41,676 bases of DNA, taken from positions 1 through 41,676 of the forward strand of contig ONHI01000016.1 of NCBI GenBank assembly GCA_900317565.1, given 5' to 3'. Source of the DNA: an uncultured Eubacteriales bacterium (GTDB lineage: Bacteria > Bacillota > Clostridia > Christensenellales > Aristaeellaceae). The notes under the pieces are model-generated. The model did not search any database, was not told the DNA's origin, and saw nothing but the letters and a program-made list of their open reading frames with translations. The first letter of the stretch is position 1. Every line of letters starts with the position of its first letter. Positions 20,918-28,679 of this stretch are shown here, one piece after another. Made by a program: the position numbers and the translations under genes.

Positions 20918-22721
20918 TTTCCAGCACCTCCTCGGGAAGGTCTGTGGGCATATCGTCATCGACGCCCGCGTACACCGCGCACACCAGCCGGGTCTCGCCG
21001 GGCTGCAGGGCGGCGTGGAGCGTGGGGATCAGCGTGCGGGGCGCCATCAGGTTGGTGTTCGGCTCGGGCCAGATCACCTCGCCCCGGGCGTAGCCCGCCA
21101 GGGCGAATATGGCGCTGCTGCCCGCGGGGCCGTGGGCAAAGGCCCGGTCCGCGCCCTCCGCATGGGCGGTGCGCACGGGCTCGCAGGGCCGGGGGCCGGG
21201 CAGCTCGCTGGGCACGGCGAAGGCGCCCTCCGCGGCCTCCAGCGGATAGTCGGAGAATATGTGGTGGCAGCGCACGTGCCAGCTGCCGACGGGGATCACG
21301 CGGCTGTCGATCTGCACGCCGTCCATGGGCCGCCAGGTGAAGCTGACCTCGCGCCCGGTGAGCTCGAAGGCGTCGAAGCCGCTGCGCCCGTGCCAGAGGC
21401 CGTTCTCCCGGCGCAGGGCCAGCATGCTGTCGTAGGCCCCCTTGCGCAGCGTGCCCGCCTCCTTCACCACGGAGAAGGCGAAGGCGGTGGAATAGGCGAA
21501 CTTTTCGTACTTCTCGTCCTCGTGGGCGTGCTCGTAGGCGTGATTCCCGGCGGTATAGGCGATCACGTGGCGGTTCCCGGCGTCCCGGGTGACCAGCTGC
21601 CGCGCCTGTTCGTCCAGCAGCACGGCGGGCGGCGTCCAGGGCGCCTCCTCCGCCTGCCAGAAGGGATGCGCCTCCGGCAGCGCCAGCACCGCGAACACCT
21701 TCATGGCCCAGTAGGGCGAGCCGGGCGCGTTGTAGCCCTCGGCGAAGATCAGGTTCGGATAGCCGTAGCCGATGGTGAGTATGCCGTCCCGGTCGAATAT
21801 GGGCCGGGCCATCCACTGGCGCAGGTTCCGCAGCAGCAGCCCCTTCAATTCGCCCCAGCCGATGGGGGCGAAGGTGTTGTCGCCGTCGAAGGTCAGGCCC
21901 GCGAGGGCGCAGGCGCTGAAGAACGCGCCCTGGGCGAAGCGGTAGGTCAGGCTGCGCCCGTAGGGCAGGCCGCGGCCCTCGCCGTCGAACCAGGCGGCGA
22001 AGCGAGGCAGTATCAGCCGCGCGCGCTCGATGAAGCGGGCGGAGCGCTCCGGGTCCCTGTCCGCCATGAAGCGGGCGTAGACCAGGCCGTAGTAGTGGAA
22101 GGCCCACAGCGTGTAGTAGTCCCGCTGGGCGGGCTTGTCGTAGTACCAGCCGTCGGCGCAGTAGTGGCTCTCCAGCTCGTCGAAGTCGGCGGCCATGCGG
22201 GCCTCGTCGGCGGGCAGCCCCACGTGCATGAAGCCGATGTTCACCAGCACCCGGAAGAACAGCCAGTTGTTCAGCGGCATGTCGTAGCGGTTGATCTGGT
22301 TCAACCAGTTGTACAGGTTCCTCTGCGCCGCCCCGGGCAGCTCGAAGTAGAAGCGGTCCGGGATCATGCACAGCGCCATGCCCATCACGGCCATCTCCAC
22401 CATCCGCTGGTCAAAGGGGCCGATGTCGCCCCAATACTCGGGGTCGGCGGGGTCGGTGCCGTGGATCAGGCCCTCCCGCCACAGCCGCCAGGGGGCCTCC
22501 GCCTCCGGGCACTTGCCCGCCAGCATGGGCACCAGCGCCCACAGCACCCGGGACCAGCCCTCCATGCCGGCGATGGCGGGGTCGTATACCGCGCCGGTGT
22601 CGCCCAGCTGGAGCCGCGCCTTGCCCGGGGAAAGGCAGTCGATCAGCGGCGCGATCATATCCGCCGCCAGCCGCGCCACGTCCGCGCGGGAGGAAAGGGG
22701 GTTGCTTGCGTAATTATTCAT
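20898..22721 (-). CDS. DUF2264 family protein (possible uronic acid glycosidase)
   Basis: 607 aa, no signal peptide. Recognised by the family blocks GMEGWSRVLWALVPMLAG, DIGPFDQRMVEMAVMGMAL, LNQINRYDMPLNNWLFFRVL, YCADGWYYDKPAQRDYYTLW and GYPNLIFAEGYNAPGSPYW. The N-terminal 400 residues should be an alpha/alpha barrel and the rest a beta domain. I recall that DUF2264 proteins have been linked to beta-glucuronidase activity (family GH154), which I cannot check; the overlap with a GH88 gene and the KduI/KduD neighbours would fit a glycosidase acting on the same oligosaccharides. AAAGGAAA precedes the ATG. It lies 248 bases downstream of the permease genes, behind a repeat pair. Confidence 0.87.
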   Translation of the reverse strand: MNNYASNPLSSRADVARLAADMIAPLIDCLSPGKARLQLGDTGAVYDPAIAGMEGWSRVLWALVPMLAGKCPEAEAPWRLWREGLIHGTDPADPEYWGDIGPFDQRMVEMAVMGMALCMIPDRFYFELPGAAQRNLYNWLNQINRYDMPLNNWLFFRVLVNIGFMHVGLPADEARMAADFDELESHYCADGWYYDKPAQRDYYTLWAFHYYGLVYARFMADRDPERSARFIERARLILPRFAAWFDGEGRGLPYGRSLTYRFAQGAFFSACALAGLTFDGDNTFAPIGWGELKGLLLRNLRQWMARPIFDRDGILTIGYGYPNLIFAEGYNAPGSPYWAMKVFAVLALPEAHPFWQAEEAPWTPPAVLLDEQARQLVTRDAGNRHVIAYTAGNHAYEHAHEDEKYEKFAYSTAFAFSVVKEAGTLRKGAYDSMLALRRENGLWHGRSGFDAFELTGREVSFTWRPMDGVQIDSRVIPVGSWHVRCHHIFSDYPLEAAEGAFAVPSELPGPRPCEPVRTAHAEGADRAFAHGPAGSSAIFALAGYARGEVIWPEPNTNLMAPRTLIPTLHAALQPGETRLVCAVYAGVDDDMPTDLPEEVLEIAKQCL

Positions 22722-22803
22722 GGTTTTTCCTTTCGGGGAAGAGAATTGATTGAGAGTGGAGAGTGGAGTTGAGGCTACCGGCTGCCGCGCGGGTTTTTCT
22801 CAT

Positions 22804-22912
22804 GGAGACCGGATTGCCACGTCGCTTCGCTCCTCACAATGACACTGTTCGATGCGATTTCGTCGCATGTCATTGCGAGGAGGCCGCCAGGCCGACGTGG
22901 CAATCCGTTTCC
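22804..22912. repeat. Inverted pair of the CATTGCGAGG family
   Basis: GACCGGATTGCCACGTCG ... CTCACAATGACA faces TGTCATTGCGAGG ... CGACGTGGCAATCCG, with GATGCGATTTCGTCGCAT, itself a small hairpin, between. It lies between the DUF2264 gene and the permease genes within the uronate locus. Confidence 0.85.
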
Positions 22913-22924
22913 CGGCCATCCGAC

Positions 22925-22969
22925 TGATGCCTAATGCCTAATGCCTAATGCCTAATGCCTATTGCCTCC
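22925..22969. repeat. GCCTAAT heptamer tandem run
   Basis: TGCCTAA/TGCCTAT is repeated about six times just beyond the stop codon of the MalG-type permease gene (minus strand), ending in ATTGCCTCC. Confidence 0.8.
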
Positions 22970-23842
22970 TCATCCCTTCAACCCCGTCGTAGCGATGCCC
23001 TGTATGAAGTACTTTTGCAGGCTGAGGAACACGATGGACACGGGCAGCAGGCTGCACACGGAGACGGCCATGATCAGGTGGTAGTCGCTGGAATTCTCCT
23101 GGATGAAGCGGCGCAGGCCCACCTGCACGGTCTTGTTGACGTCCCGGGTCAGGTAGATCATCGGGCCCATGTAGTCGTTCCAGGTGCCCACGAAGGTGAA
23201 TATCACCAGCGTGGCGATGGCGGCCTTGCTCAGCGGCAGCATGATGCGCGCCCAGATGCCGTATTCGCTCAGGCCGTCGATGCGGGCGGCCTCGCACAGC
23301 TCGCTGGGGATGCCCATGTAGAACTGGCGCATCAGGAAAACGCCGAAGGCGCTGAAGGATTGCAGCACCACGATGGCCCACAGCGTGTCATACAGGCCCA
23401 TGGAGCGCATCAGTATGAACTGGGGCAGCATGTAGGTCTGCCACGGCACGGCGATGGTGGCCACATAGCAGATGAACAGCGTGTTGCGGCCCCGGAATTG
23501 CAGCTTCGCGAAGGCGTAGGCCGCAAAGGAGGAGGTCAGCGTCTGTATGAAGGTGACCAGCAGCGCGATGGACGCGGTGTTCTTGAAATAGGTCAGCAGC
23601 GGCACCTTCTGCCAGATCAGGCTGTAGTTTTCCCAGTGGAACACCTCGGGGATCCAGTGGATCGGATAGCTGAACACCTCGCGGTCCAGCTTCAGCGACG
23701 CGGACAGCATCCACACGAAGGGGATCAGCGTGAACAGCGCCAGCGCGATCAGCACGATGTAGAGCAGCGCCTTGGCCGCGATCTGCAGGGGCGTGCGCTC
23801 GCTGCCCACGGCGGTGGTATTCTTTGAAACAAGCTGTGTCAT
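22970..23842 (-). CDS. Carbohydrate ABC transporter permease, MalG type
   Basis: 290 aa, six membrane segments. The coupling EAA loop is ELCEAARIDGLSEYGIWARI, then MLPLSKAAIATLVIFTFVG, and the C-terminus ends ALQ-type KYFIQGIATTGLKG, as in MalG/LacG. The ATG at 23842 was chosen since AAGGAGG lies eight bases upstream; ten further codons are open but lack a site. It pairs with the MalF-type permease 16 bases upstream and the binding protein at 25210-26451. The imported compound is probably a uronic oligosaccharide, inferred from the linked GH88, KduI and KduD genes. No ATPase gene is present in the operon. Confidence 0.93.
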   Translation of the reverse strand: MTQLVSKNTTAVGSERTPLQIAAKALLYIVLIALALFTLIPFVWMLSASLKLDREVFSYPIHWIPEVFHWENYSLIWQKVPLLTYFKNTASIALLVTFIQTLTSSFAAYAFAKLQFRGRNTLFICYVATIAVPWQTYMLPQFILMRSMGLYDTLWAIVVLQSFSAFGVFLMRQFYMGIPSELCEAARIDGLSEYGIWARIMLPLSKAAIATLVIFTFVGTWNDYMGPMIYLTRDVNKTVQVGLRRFIQENSSDYHLIMAVSVCSLLPVSIVFLSLQKYFIQGIATTGLKG

Positions 23843-23858
23843 GATTCGCGCCTCCTTG

Positions 23859-24830
23859 TCAGTTGTTGGCATAGCGGTCTTCCATGCTGAACTGGGCCAG
23901 CGTGAAGATCAGCACGATCACCAGCAGCACCATGGCGATGGCGCTGGCGATGCCGTAGTTGAAGTTGGAGAAGGCCTCGTCGTAGATGTAGGTGACCAGC
24001 ATCTTCGTGCTCCGGCCCGGGCCGCCCTCGGTCATGATGGCGACCACGTCGTAGATCTTGAAGCAGGAGATGATCATCATCGTGGAGGCGAAGAAGGTGG
24101 TGGGGCGCAGCTGGGGCAGCGTCACGTGCAGGAACTGCTGCCACTTGTTCGCGCCGTCCATCGTCGCGGCCTCATACAGGTCCGTGGGCACGCCCTGCAG
24201 CGCGGCCAGGTAGATGACCATGTAATAGCCCATGTTGCGCCACACGCTGACCAGTATGATGGACCATATGGCCATGCCGCTGTCGGCGGTCCAGCTCTTG
24301 TTGAAGGGGATGCCCAGGGCCATGATGAACTGGTTGATCGGGCCGTCCTTCATCATCATGAAGCGCCAGCACACGCAGATGGCCACCATCGAGGCCACGT
24401 AGGGGAAGAAGAATATGGTGCGGAAGCCCACCGCGCCCTTGACGGCCCTGTTCAGCGCCAGGGCCAGCGCCACCGCGCAGACCAGCGTCATCGGCACCGT
24501 CACCAGCGTGTAGAACACCGTGTTCTTCAGCGCGATGCCCAGGTCCACCTTCGTGAACAGATAGCCCAGGCCCTTTTCGGCCACCTTGGCGGTCTTGAAG
24601 ATCTCGGCGTAATTGCCCAGTCCGACCCATTCCATCGTGTCGAAGGAGCCACCCTTCCACTTCACGAAGGACAGGAAGATGGAGAACAGCACCGGCAGCA
24701 GCGTGAACACCGCAAAACCGATGAAGTTCGGCGCGATGAAGGACAGCGCGATCAGCTCGCGCTTGCGCTCGTACTTGGTGATCTTTTGCATCGGATGCCG
24801 CTTGGGCGCGTAGGGCTTTTGCTTTGCCAT
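23859..24830 (-). CDS. Carbohydrate ABC transporter permease, MalF type
   Basis: 323 aa, six membrane segments after a basic N-terminus (KPYAPKRHPMQKITKYERKR). The first segment is LIALSFIAPNFIGFAVFTLL, and the EAA loop is DLYEAATMDGANKWQQFLHV, then TLPQLRPTTFF. FFFPYVASMVAICVCWRFMM is the typical core. AAAGGAG lies nine bases before the ATG. It lies between the binding protein (380 bases upstream, with repeats and a hairpin between) and the MalG-type permease. Confidence 0.93.
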   Translation of the reverse strand: MAKQKPYAPKRHPMQKITKYERKRELIALSFIAPNFIGFAVFTLLPVLFSIFLSFVKWKGGSFDTMEWVGLGNYAEIFKTAKVAEKGLGYLFTKVDLGIALKNTVFYTLVTVPMTLVCAVALALALNRAVKGAVGFRTIFFFPYVASMVAICVCWRFMMMKDGPINQFIMALGIPFNKSWTADSGMAIWSIILVSVWRNMGYYMVIYLAALQGVPTDLYEAATMDGANKWQQFLHVTLPQLRPTTFFASTMMIISCFKIYDVVAIMTEGGPGRSTKMLVTYIYDEAFSNFNYGIASAIAMVLLVIVLIFTLAQFSMEDRYANN

Positions 24831-24849
24831 GGCGGGAAGCTCCTTTCGG

Positions 24850-25150
24850 GGAATGAGGAATTAGGAATGAGGAATTAGGAATTAGGAATGGGGGCGATCT
24901 CGGCAGCTTAGGTCATAAGAGGGGCTGAGGGTGCCCTATCGGCCCTTCGGGCCACTTCCCCACTGCGGTGGGGAAGCTTTGACTGTGACAGAGCGGTTCC
25001 AAAGCCTCCCCACCGCAGTGGGGAGGGGGACCGCTTGCGGTGGTGGGGCACTCCTCCCGGCAACTGACCTGACGACATCGGGAAATGGGGGCGTGGGGGA
25101 TTGGGATCGGGGAATCGGGCGGGCGTTTCCCCGGTCCCAATCCTCCACCT
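24850..25150. repeat. Mixed repeats between binding protein and permease genes
   Basis: 24850-24893 is a run of GGAATTA and GGAATGA heptamers. 24957-24980 (CTTCCCCACTGCGGTGGGGAAG) and 25003-25028 (GCCTCCCCACCGCAGTGGGG) are palindromes, and 25085-25150 holds GGGGGATTGGGATCGGGGAATC-like text. I see no gene in this 380-base gap. Confidence 0.75.
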
Positions 25151-25158
25151 GACAGGAG

Positions 25159-25184
25159 GGGCTGCCCCATTGCTGGGGCAGCCC
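25159..25184 (-). terminator. Hairpin after the binding-protein gene
   Basis: Perfect 11-bp stem GGGCTGCCCCA with its complement, loop TTGC, 25 bases beyond the stop. With no T run it is more likely an mRNA-end stabiliser or weak attenuator, placed exactly as in the DUF3798 operon. Confidence 0.65.
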
Positions 25185-25209
25185 AATGCCTTCACTGTGG
25201 ATCGATCGC

Positions 25210-26451
25210 TCAGCCCAGGATCTCGGCCACGCGCTCGTTCATCTCCTCAATGCCCTCTTCGATGGTGTACTCGCGGGTCATGATGAGGGTGTGCTCCTCG
25301 TTCAGCACAGTGCTGATCTCGGAGGAATGCTCGGAAGCGGGGATCTCGATGCCCACGTACACGGGCACCAGAGCGGCCTTGCTGGCATCGTCGGTGGGGA
25401 AGCCGTCGGCGGAAGCCATGGCATTGGCGACGTTCTCGGAGACCCACGCGGGGCGGGTGCCGGTGGAGGCGGTGGCCAGGGAGCCTTCCTCGCCGGCCAG
25501 CCAGGAGATGTACTCCCAGGCCAGATCCTTGTTCTCGGACTTGGCGTTGATCATCGCGCCGGTCAGGTTGCCGAAGGAGGAACCTGCGGCGACGTCTTCC
25601 TTGTGGGGAACGGCCACGATGCCCCAGTTGAAGCTGCAGGTGCCGTCGTTGATGGCCTGGATCATGGTGGACACGAACCAGTAGCCCATGGGCAGCATGG
25701 CGACGTTGCCGTTCTCGAAGGCGGCGGAGTAGTGCAGGCCGGCGGCCTTCACTTCGTCGTAGGGCATGCAGGCGCCGGCGTCCTCCAGGCGCTGATACAG
25801 CTCATAGAAGTAGGCCAGGTCGTCGTAGTTGCCGTCGATCAGCGTGTTCACGCCGTCGCAGACATCCCAGTTCACGACCGCGGACAGCCAGGTGTGATAG
25901 TGGGTGCCGTAGACGCCGTCGCCGGACATCTTCTCGGCCAGGTCGGCGTACTGCTCCCAGGTCATGTCGTTGGTGGGATACTCAACGCCCGCGGCGTCGA
26001 ACAGGTCCTTGTTGTAGAACAGCACCCAGAAGTCGCTGCGGAAGGGCAGGGCGTACTGCTCGCCGTCCACGGCGTAATTGCTCTCGATGCCGGCAAAGCC
26101 GCTCAGGTCGTAGCCGGAGGCCTCGATGTAGCTGTTCAGGGGCTCTTCGTAGCCCGCCTCCTGCCAGTTCAGCAGGTCGGTGATCTCCTTGACCATGAAG
26201 ATATCGCTGGAATCGCCGCCGGCCAGCATGGTGGTGGTCTTCACGGCGTAGTCCTGGGAGGCGACGTCGACGTACTCGATGGTGACGCCGGGATGGGAAG
26301 CCTCAAAGGCCTCCTTCTGGGCGGCCAGGTAGGGGGTGGTGCCGGCGTCCCAGGCCACGACGGTCAGGGTCTTGGCGTCCTCGGCGACGGCGAAGCTGGC
26401 CGTGCAGAGCACCATCATCATTGCCAGAATCAGAGCAAGCGCTTTTTTCAT
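25210..26451 (-). CDS. Extracellular sugar-binding protein (family 1 solute-binding protein)
   Basis: 413 aa receptor of a CUT1 importer. Signal peptide KKALALILAMMMVLCTASFAVA, cleavage near residue 22-24; the C in LCTAS is not a good lipobox, so it may not be a standard lipoprotein, which is unusual in Firmicutes. The mature start KTLTVVAWDAGTTPYLAAQK and the blocks SSDIFMVKEITDLLNWQEAG, YALPFRSDFWVLFYNKDLFD and MLPMGYWFVSTMI are family-typical. AGGAGG is eight bases before ATG 26451. First gene of the uronate operon, with a LacI/CcpA-type operator in its leader. Ligand inferred: unsaturated uronic oligosaccharides. Confidence 0.93.
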   Translation of the reverse strand: MKKALALILAMMMVLCTASFAVAEDAKTLTVVAWDAGTTPYLAAQKEAFEASHPGVTIEYVDVASQDYAVKTTTMLAGGDSSDIFMVKEITDLLNWQEAGYEEPLNSYIEASGYDLSGFAGIESNYAVDGEQYALPFRSDFWVLFYNKDLFDAAGVEYPTNDMTWEQYADLAEKMSGDGVYGTHYHTWLSAVVNWDVCDGVNTLIDGNYDDLAYFYELYQRLEDAGACMPYDEVKAAGLHYSAAFENGNVAMLPMGYWFVSTMIQAINDGTCSFNWGIVAVPHKEDVAAGSSFGNLTGAMINAKSENKDLAWEYISWLAGEEGSLATASTGTRPAWVSENVANAMASADGFPTDDASKAALVPVYVGIEIPASEHSSEISTVLNEEHTLIMTREYTIEEGIEEMNERVAEILG

Positions 26452-26503
26452 GGGTAGTTCCTCCTTTTTCTTCGACGGGCATCCGCCCGCAAGGTTCATG
26501 GAT

Positions 26504-26519
26504 GTGAAAGCGTTTTCAC
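26504..26519. promoter_or_regulatory. LacI/CcpA-type operator (cre-like) in the uronate operon leader
   Basis: GTGAAAGCGTTTTCAC: arms GTGAAA and TTTCAC around GCGT. The inner 14 bases fit the cre consensus TGWAARCGYTWWCW. It begins about five bases after the expected transcription start of the minus-strand promoter, so a bound regulator would block the polymerase. The regulator encoded at 26699 and CcpA are both candidates. Confidence 0.8.
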
Positions 26520-26530
26520 TTTCGAGGTTC

Positions 26531-26560
26531 ATTATATAGGCAGATGTGCCGGTTTGTCAA
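26531..26560 (-). promoter_or_regulatory. Main promoter of the uronate operon
   Basis: On the minus strand TTGACA, an 18-base spacer and TATAAT, both hexamers perfect. Start expected near 26524, with a leader of about 73 bases that holds the operator. Confidence 0.85.
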
Positions 26561-26632
26561 TGGTTTTTCGGAAATTATATTAATTTCTTTCAGAAAATAA
26601 TGCAAATAAGTGAAAATAGAGTGGAAACAGTG

Positions 26633-26661
26633 TTGAGAATTACAATGGAATGTGCTATACT
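26633..26661 (+). promoter_or_regulatory. Promoter of the LacI-type regulator gene
   Basis: TTGAGA, a 17-base spacer and TATACT preceded by TGC; divergent from the uronate operon promoter with about 72 bases between the two -35 boxes. Confidence 0.75.
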
Positions 26662-26698
26662 GTACGTGTAGGAAGTCCACACTCAAGGGGGTCGTTCC

Positions 26699-27739
26699 AT
26701 GGAACCAAAGAGCGCAACGATCATCGACGTCGCCCGGCTGGCCCAGGTATCCGTCGCCACGGTATCCCGGGTGATGTCCGGGGGCAGCGCCAGCGCGGCC
26801 TCGCGGGAGAAGGTGGAGGCGGCGGCGCGGCAGCTGGGCTACCGCAAGCCGTCCGCGGAGAAGCATCGGGGGGAGCGCCGCGCGCTGGCGCTGGTGATCT
26901 CCGATCTGACCAATCCCTACTATGGATTGCTGTGCGCCGGGGCGGAGCAGGCCGCGCGGCTGGCGGGCTGGCCGCTGGTGGTGTACCAGCCGGAGGTGGG
27001 CCGCTGGAGCGAGGACGCCATCGCCCGGAACGTGCTGGACCTGCCGGTGTCCGGCGCGGTGCTGGTGGGCGCGCCCATGGAGCAGGGCAGCACCGACGAG
27101 ATCCGCGAGCGGCTGTGCCGCATCGCCCGGGAGATGCCCATCGTCACCATCGGGCCCCGGGTGGAGGGCGTCAGCTGCGTGAACATCACCTCCGATCTGT
27201 CCCTGAGCGTGCGCAAGTCCCTGGCCCATCTGATGAACCTGGGCCACCGGCGCATCGCCTTCATCGGCGGCTCCGGCGGCATGCGCTCCTCCAGCGCCCG
27301 GCGGCGGGCCTATTTCGAGGAGATGGAGCGCCTGGGCCTGCCCGTGGACCGGTCCGTCAGCACCGACGCGGGCTTCACGCCCCAGGCGGGCGAGCTCTGC
27401 GTGAACCGGCTGTTCAGCGAGGCCGCCGGGGACGCGCGCCCCACCGCCATCATCGCCATCAACGACCTGGTGGCCCTGGGGGCCATGCGCCAGCTGCAGC
27501 GGCTGGGGCTGCGGGTGCCCGAGGACGTGGCGCTGATCGGCTGCGACAACCAGTTCTTCACGCCCTTCCTGAACCCCTCGCTGACCACCGTCGACCTGCA
27601 TCCCTTCGACCACGGCGTCTCCGCGGTGGAGGAGCTGGTGGGCAGCATCAAGGGCGGCGGCGGCTCCTATTCCCAGATCCGGGAGTGCAGCCTGATCGTC
27701 CGCGAGAGCTGCGGCGCGTTGCTGGGAGTGAGGAAGTAG
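26699..27739 (+). CDS. LacI family transcriptional regulator of the uronate locus
   Basis: 346 aa. N-terminal helix-turn-helix: ATIIDVARLAQVSVATVSRV (residues 6-25), then hinge helix KVEAAARQLGYRKPS. The rest is a periplasmic-binding-like sensor: LALVISDLTNPYYGLLCAGA, AHLMNLGHRRIAFIGGSGG, TAIIAINDLVALGAMRQLQ, VALIGCDNQFFTPFLNPSLT and TTVDLHPFDHG. The ligand is probably a uronate-derived sugar. AGGGGG lies seven bases before the ATG. It is divergent from the importer operon and close to the GTGAAA-GCGT-TTTCAC site, the usual layout for a local repressor. A terminator follows at 27784. Confidence 0.93.
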   Translation: MEPKSATIIDVARLAQVSVATVSRVMSGGSASAASREKVEAAARQLGYRKPSAEKHRGERRALALVISDLTNPYYGLLCAGAEQAARLAGWPLVVYQPEVGRWSEDAIARNVLDLPVSGAVLVGAPMEQGSTDEIRERLCRIAREMPIVTIGPRVEGVSCVNITSDLSLSVRKSLAHLMNLGHRRIAFIGGSGGMRSSSARRRAYFEEMERLGLPVDRSVSTDAGFTPQAGELCVNRLFSEAAGDARPTAIIAINDLVALGAMRQLQRLGLRVPEDVALIGCDNQFFTPFLNPSLTTVDLHPFDHGVSAVEELVGSIKGGGGSYSQIRECSLIVRESCGALLGVRK

Positions 27740-27782
27740 GCAATAGGCAACAGGCAATAGGCAATAGGCAATAGGCAATAGT
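27740..27782. repeat. GGCAATA heptamer tandem run
   Basis: GGCAATA is repeated five times and GGCAACA once, starting at the stop codon of the regulator gene and ending at the terminator. Confidence 0.85.
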
Positions 27783-27783
27783 C

Positions 27784-27811
27784 ATGCCGGGGGCGGCATC
27801 GCCCCCGGCAT
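27784..27811. terminator. Terminator between convergent genes
   Basis: Perfect 12-bp stem ATGCCGGGGGCG with its complement, loop GCAT. It is followed by TAATATTT on the plus strand and can serve the regulator gene and the hydrolase gene. Confidence 0.85.
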
Positions 27812-27826
27812 TAATATTTCATATTA

Positions 27827-28585
27827 TTACGCTCCAAATGTCAGCTCCCGCGCGGCGTCCTGCATCAGGCGCTCGAAGGCGGGGACCTCCACGTTGTTGG
27901 ACAGCATGACCAGCACGAAGGGCTTCTCGGCGAAGATCACGCCCGCGTCGTGGGTGATGCCGTCGTCCTCGCCGGTCTTGTGGGCGCACTTCACGCCCTC
28001 GGAATGCAGGTAGAAGGGCAGCTTGCCGTTCAGCCGCTGGTCCAGCAGTATGCCCAGCATGGCGTTGTCGTCCGGCCCGCCCAGCAGCTCGCCCCGGGCC
28101 ATGCGCTCCAGCAGCGTGCCCACGCCCCGGGCGGTGATTGTGTTCTGGATGCCCCGGGCGGACAGCGCCGGCTCGAACAGCCTGCGCCGCAGGCATATGC
28201 CCGGGATGCCCAGCGCGGCCATGGTGTCGTTCACGTGGGCGGGGGTCAGCCTGTCGATCAGTATGTTGGTGGCGGTGTTGTCGCTGAGTATGATCATCAG
28301 CGTCACCAGGTCCATCACCGTCACCCTCAGCCCGTCGTGCATGTAGCTCAGCGCCCCGCAGGAGGGCATCTTCATCTCCGGCAGGATCTCCACGGTCTCC
28401 TCCGGGTCCAGCGTCCCCGCGGCGAAGTCCCGGAAGGCCGTGACCATGATGGGGATCTTGATGACGCTGGCCGCGATCAGCGGCAGGTCTGCGCCCCGCA
28501 GCACGGGCGCTTCGGCGTCCCCGATCACATGGTAGTACAGCCCCACGTCCCCGGGAAAGGCCATGATTTTGTCGATGCAGCTCAT
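27827..28585 (-). CDS. Class A beta-lactamase-fold serine hydrolase
   Basis: 252 aa. The three active-site elements are present: SxxK as ASVIKIPIM (residue about 42-45), SDN as ILSDNTATNILIDRL near 105, and KTG as CAHKTGEDDGITHDAGVIF near 212. There is no signal peptide when started at ATG 28585, which has AAGGAG six bases upstream, so the enzyme seems cytoplasmic. Cytoplasmic members of this family in Clostridia are common and may act on peptides or esters, not drugs; an Omega-loop Glu166 equivalent is not obvious, so resistance should not be assumed. It is monocistronic, with a perfect sigma-A promoter and a shared terminator. Confidence 0.88.
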   Translation of the reverse strand: MSCIDKIMAFPGDVGLYYHVIGDAEAPVLRGADLPLIAASVIKIPIMVTAFRDFAAGTLDPEETVEILPEMKMPSCGALSYMHDGLRVTVMDLVTLMIILSDNTATNILIDRLTPAHVNDTMAALGIPGICLRRRLFEPALSARGIQNTITARGVGTLLERMARGELLGGPDDNAMLGILLDQRLNGKLPFYLHSEGVKCAHKTGEDDGITHDAGVIFAEKPFVLVMLSNNVEVPAFERLMQDAARELTFGA

Positions 28586-28625
28586 GATAGGCTCCTTTTT
28601 AATGAAATTGAATTGGATCGATACC

Positions 28626-28654
28626 ATTATAGCCGGGGAGGGAGGGAGTGTCAA
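28626..28654 (-). promoter_or_regulatory. Consensus promoter of the beta-lactamase-fold gene
   Basis: Minus strand TTGACA, 17-base spacer made of CTCCCTCCCTCCCCGGC, then TATAAT; both hexamers perfect. Confidence 0.85.
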
Positions 28655-28679
28655 TTGAATTGGGAATTGAGAATGGTGG

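Noticed and set aside
27827-28585. Antibiotic-resistance beta-lactamase
   Set aside because: The fold motifs fit, but no signal peptide and no clear Omega-loop Glu are seen, so a resistance role is not supported.
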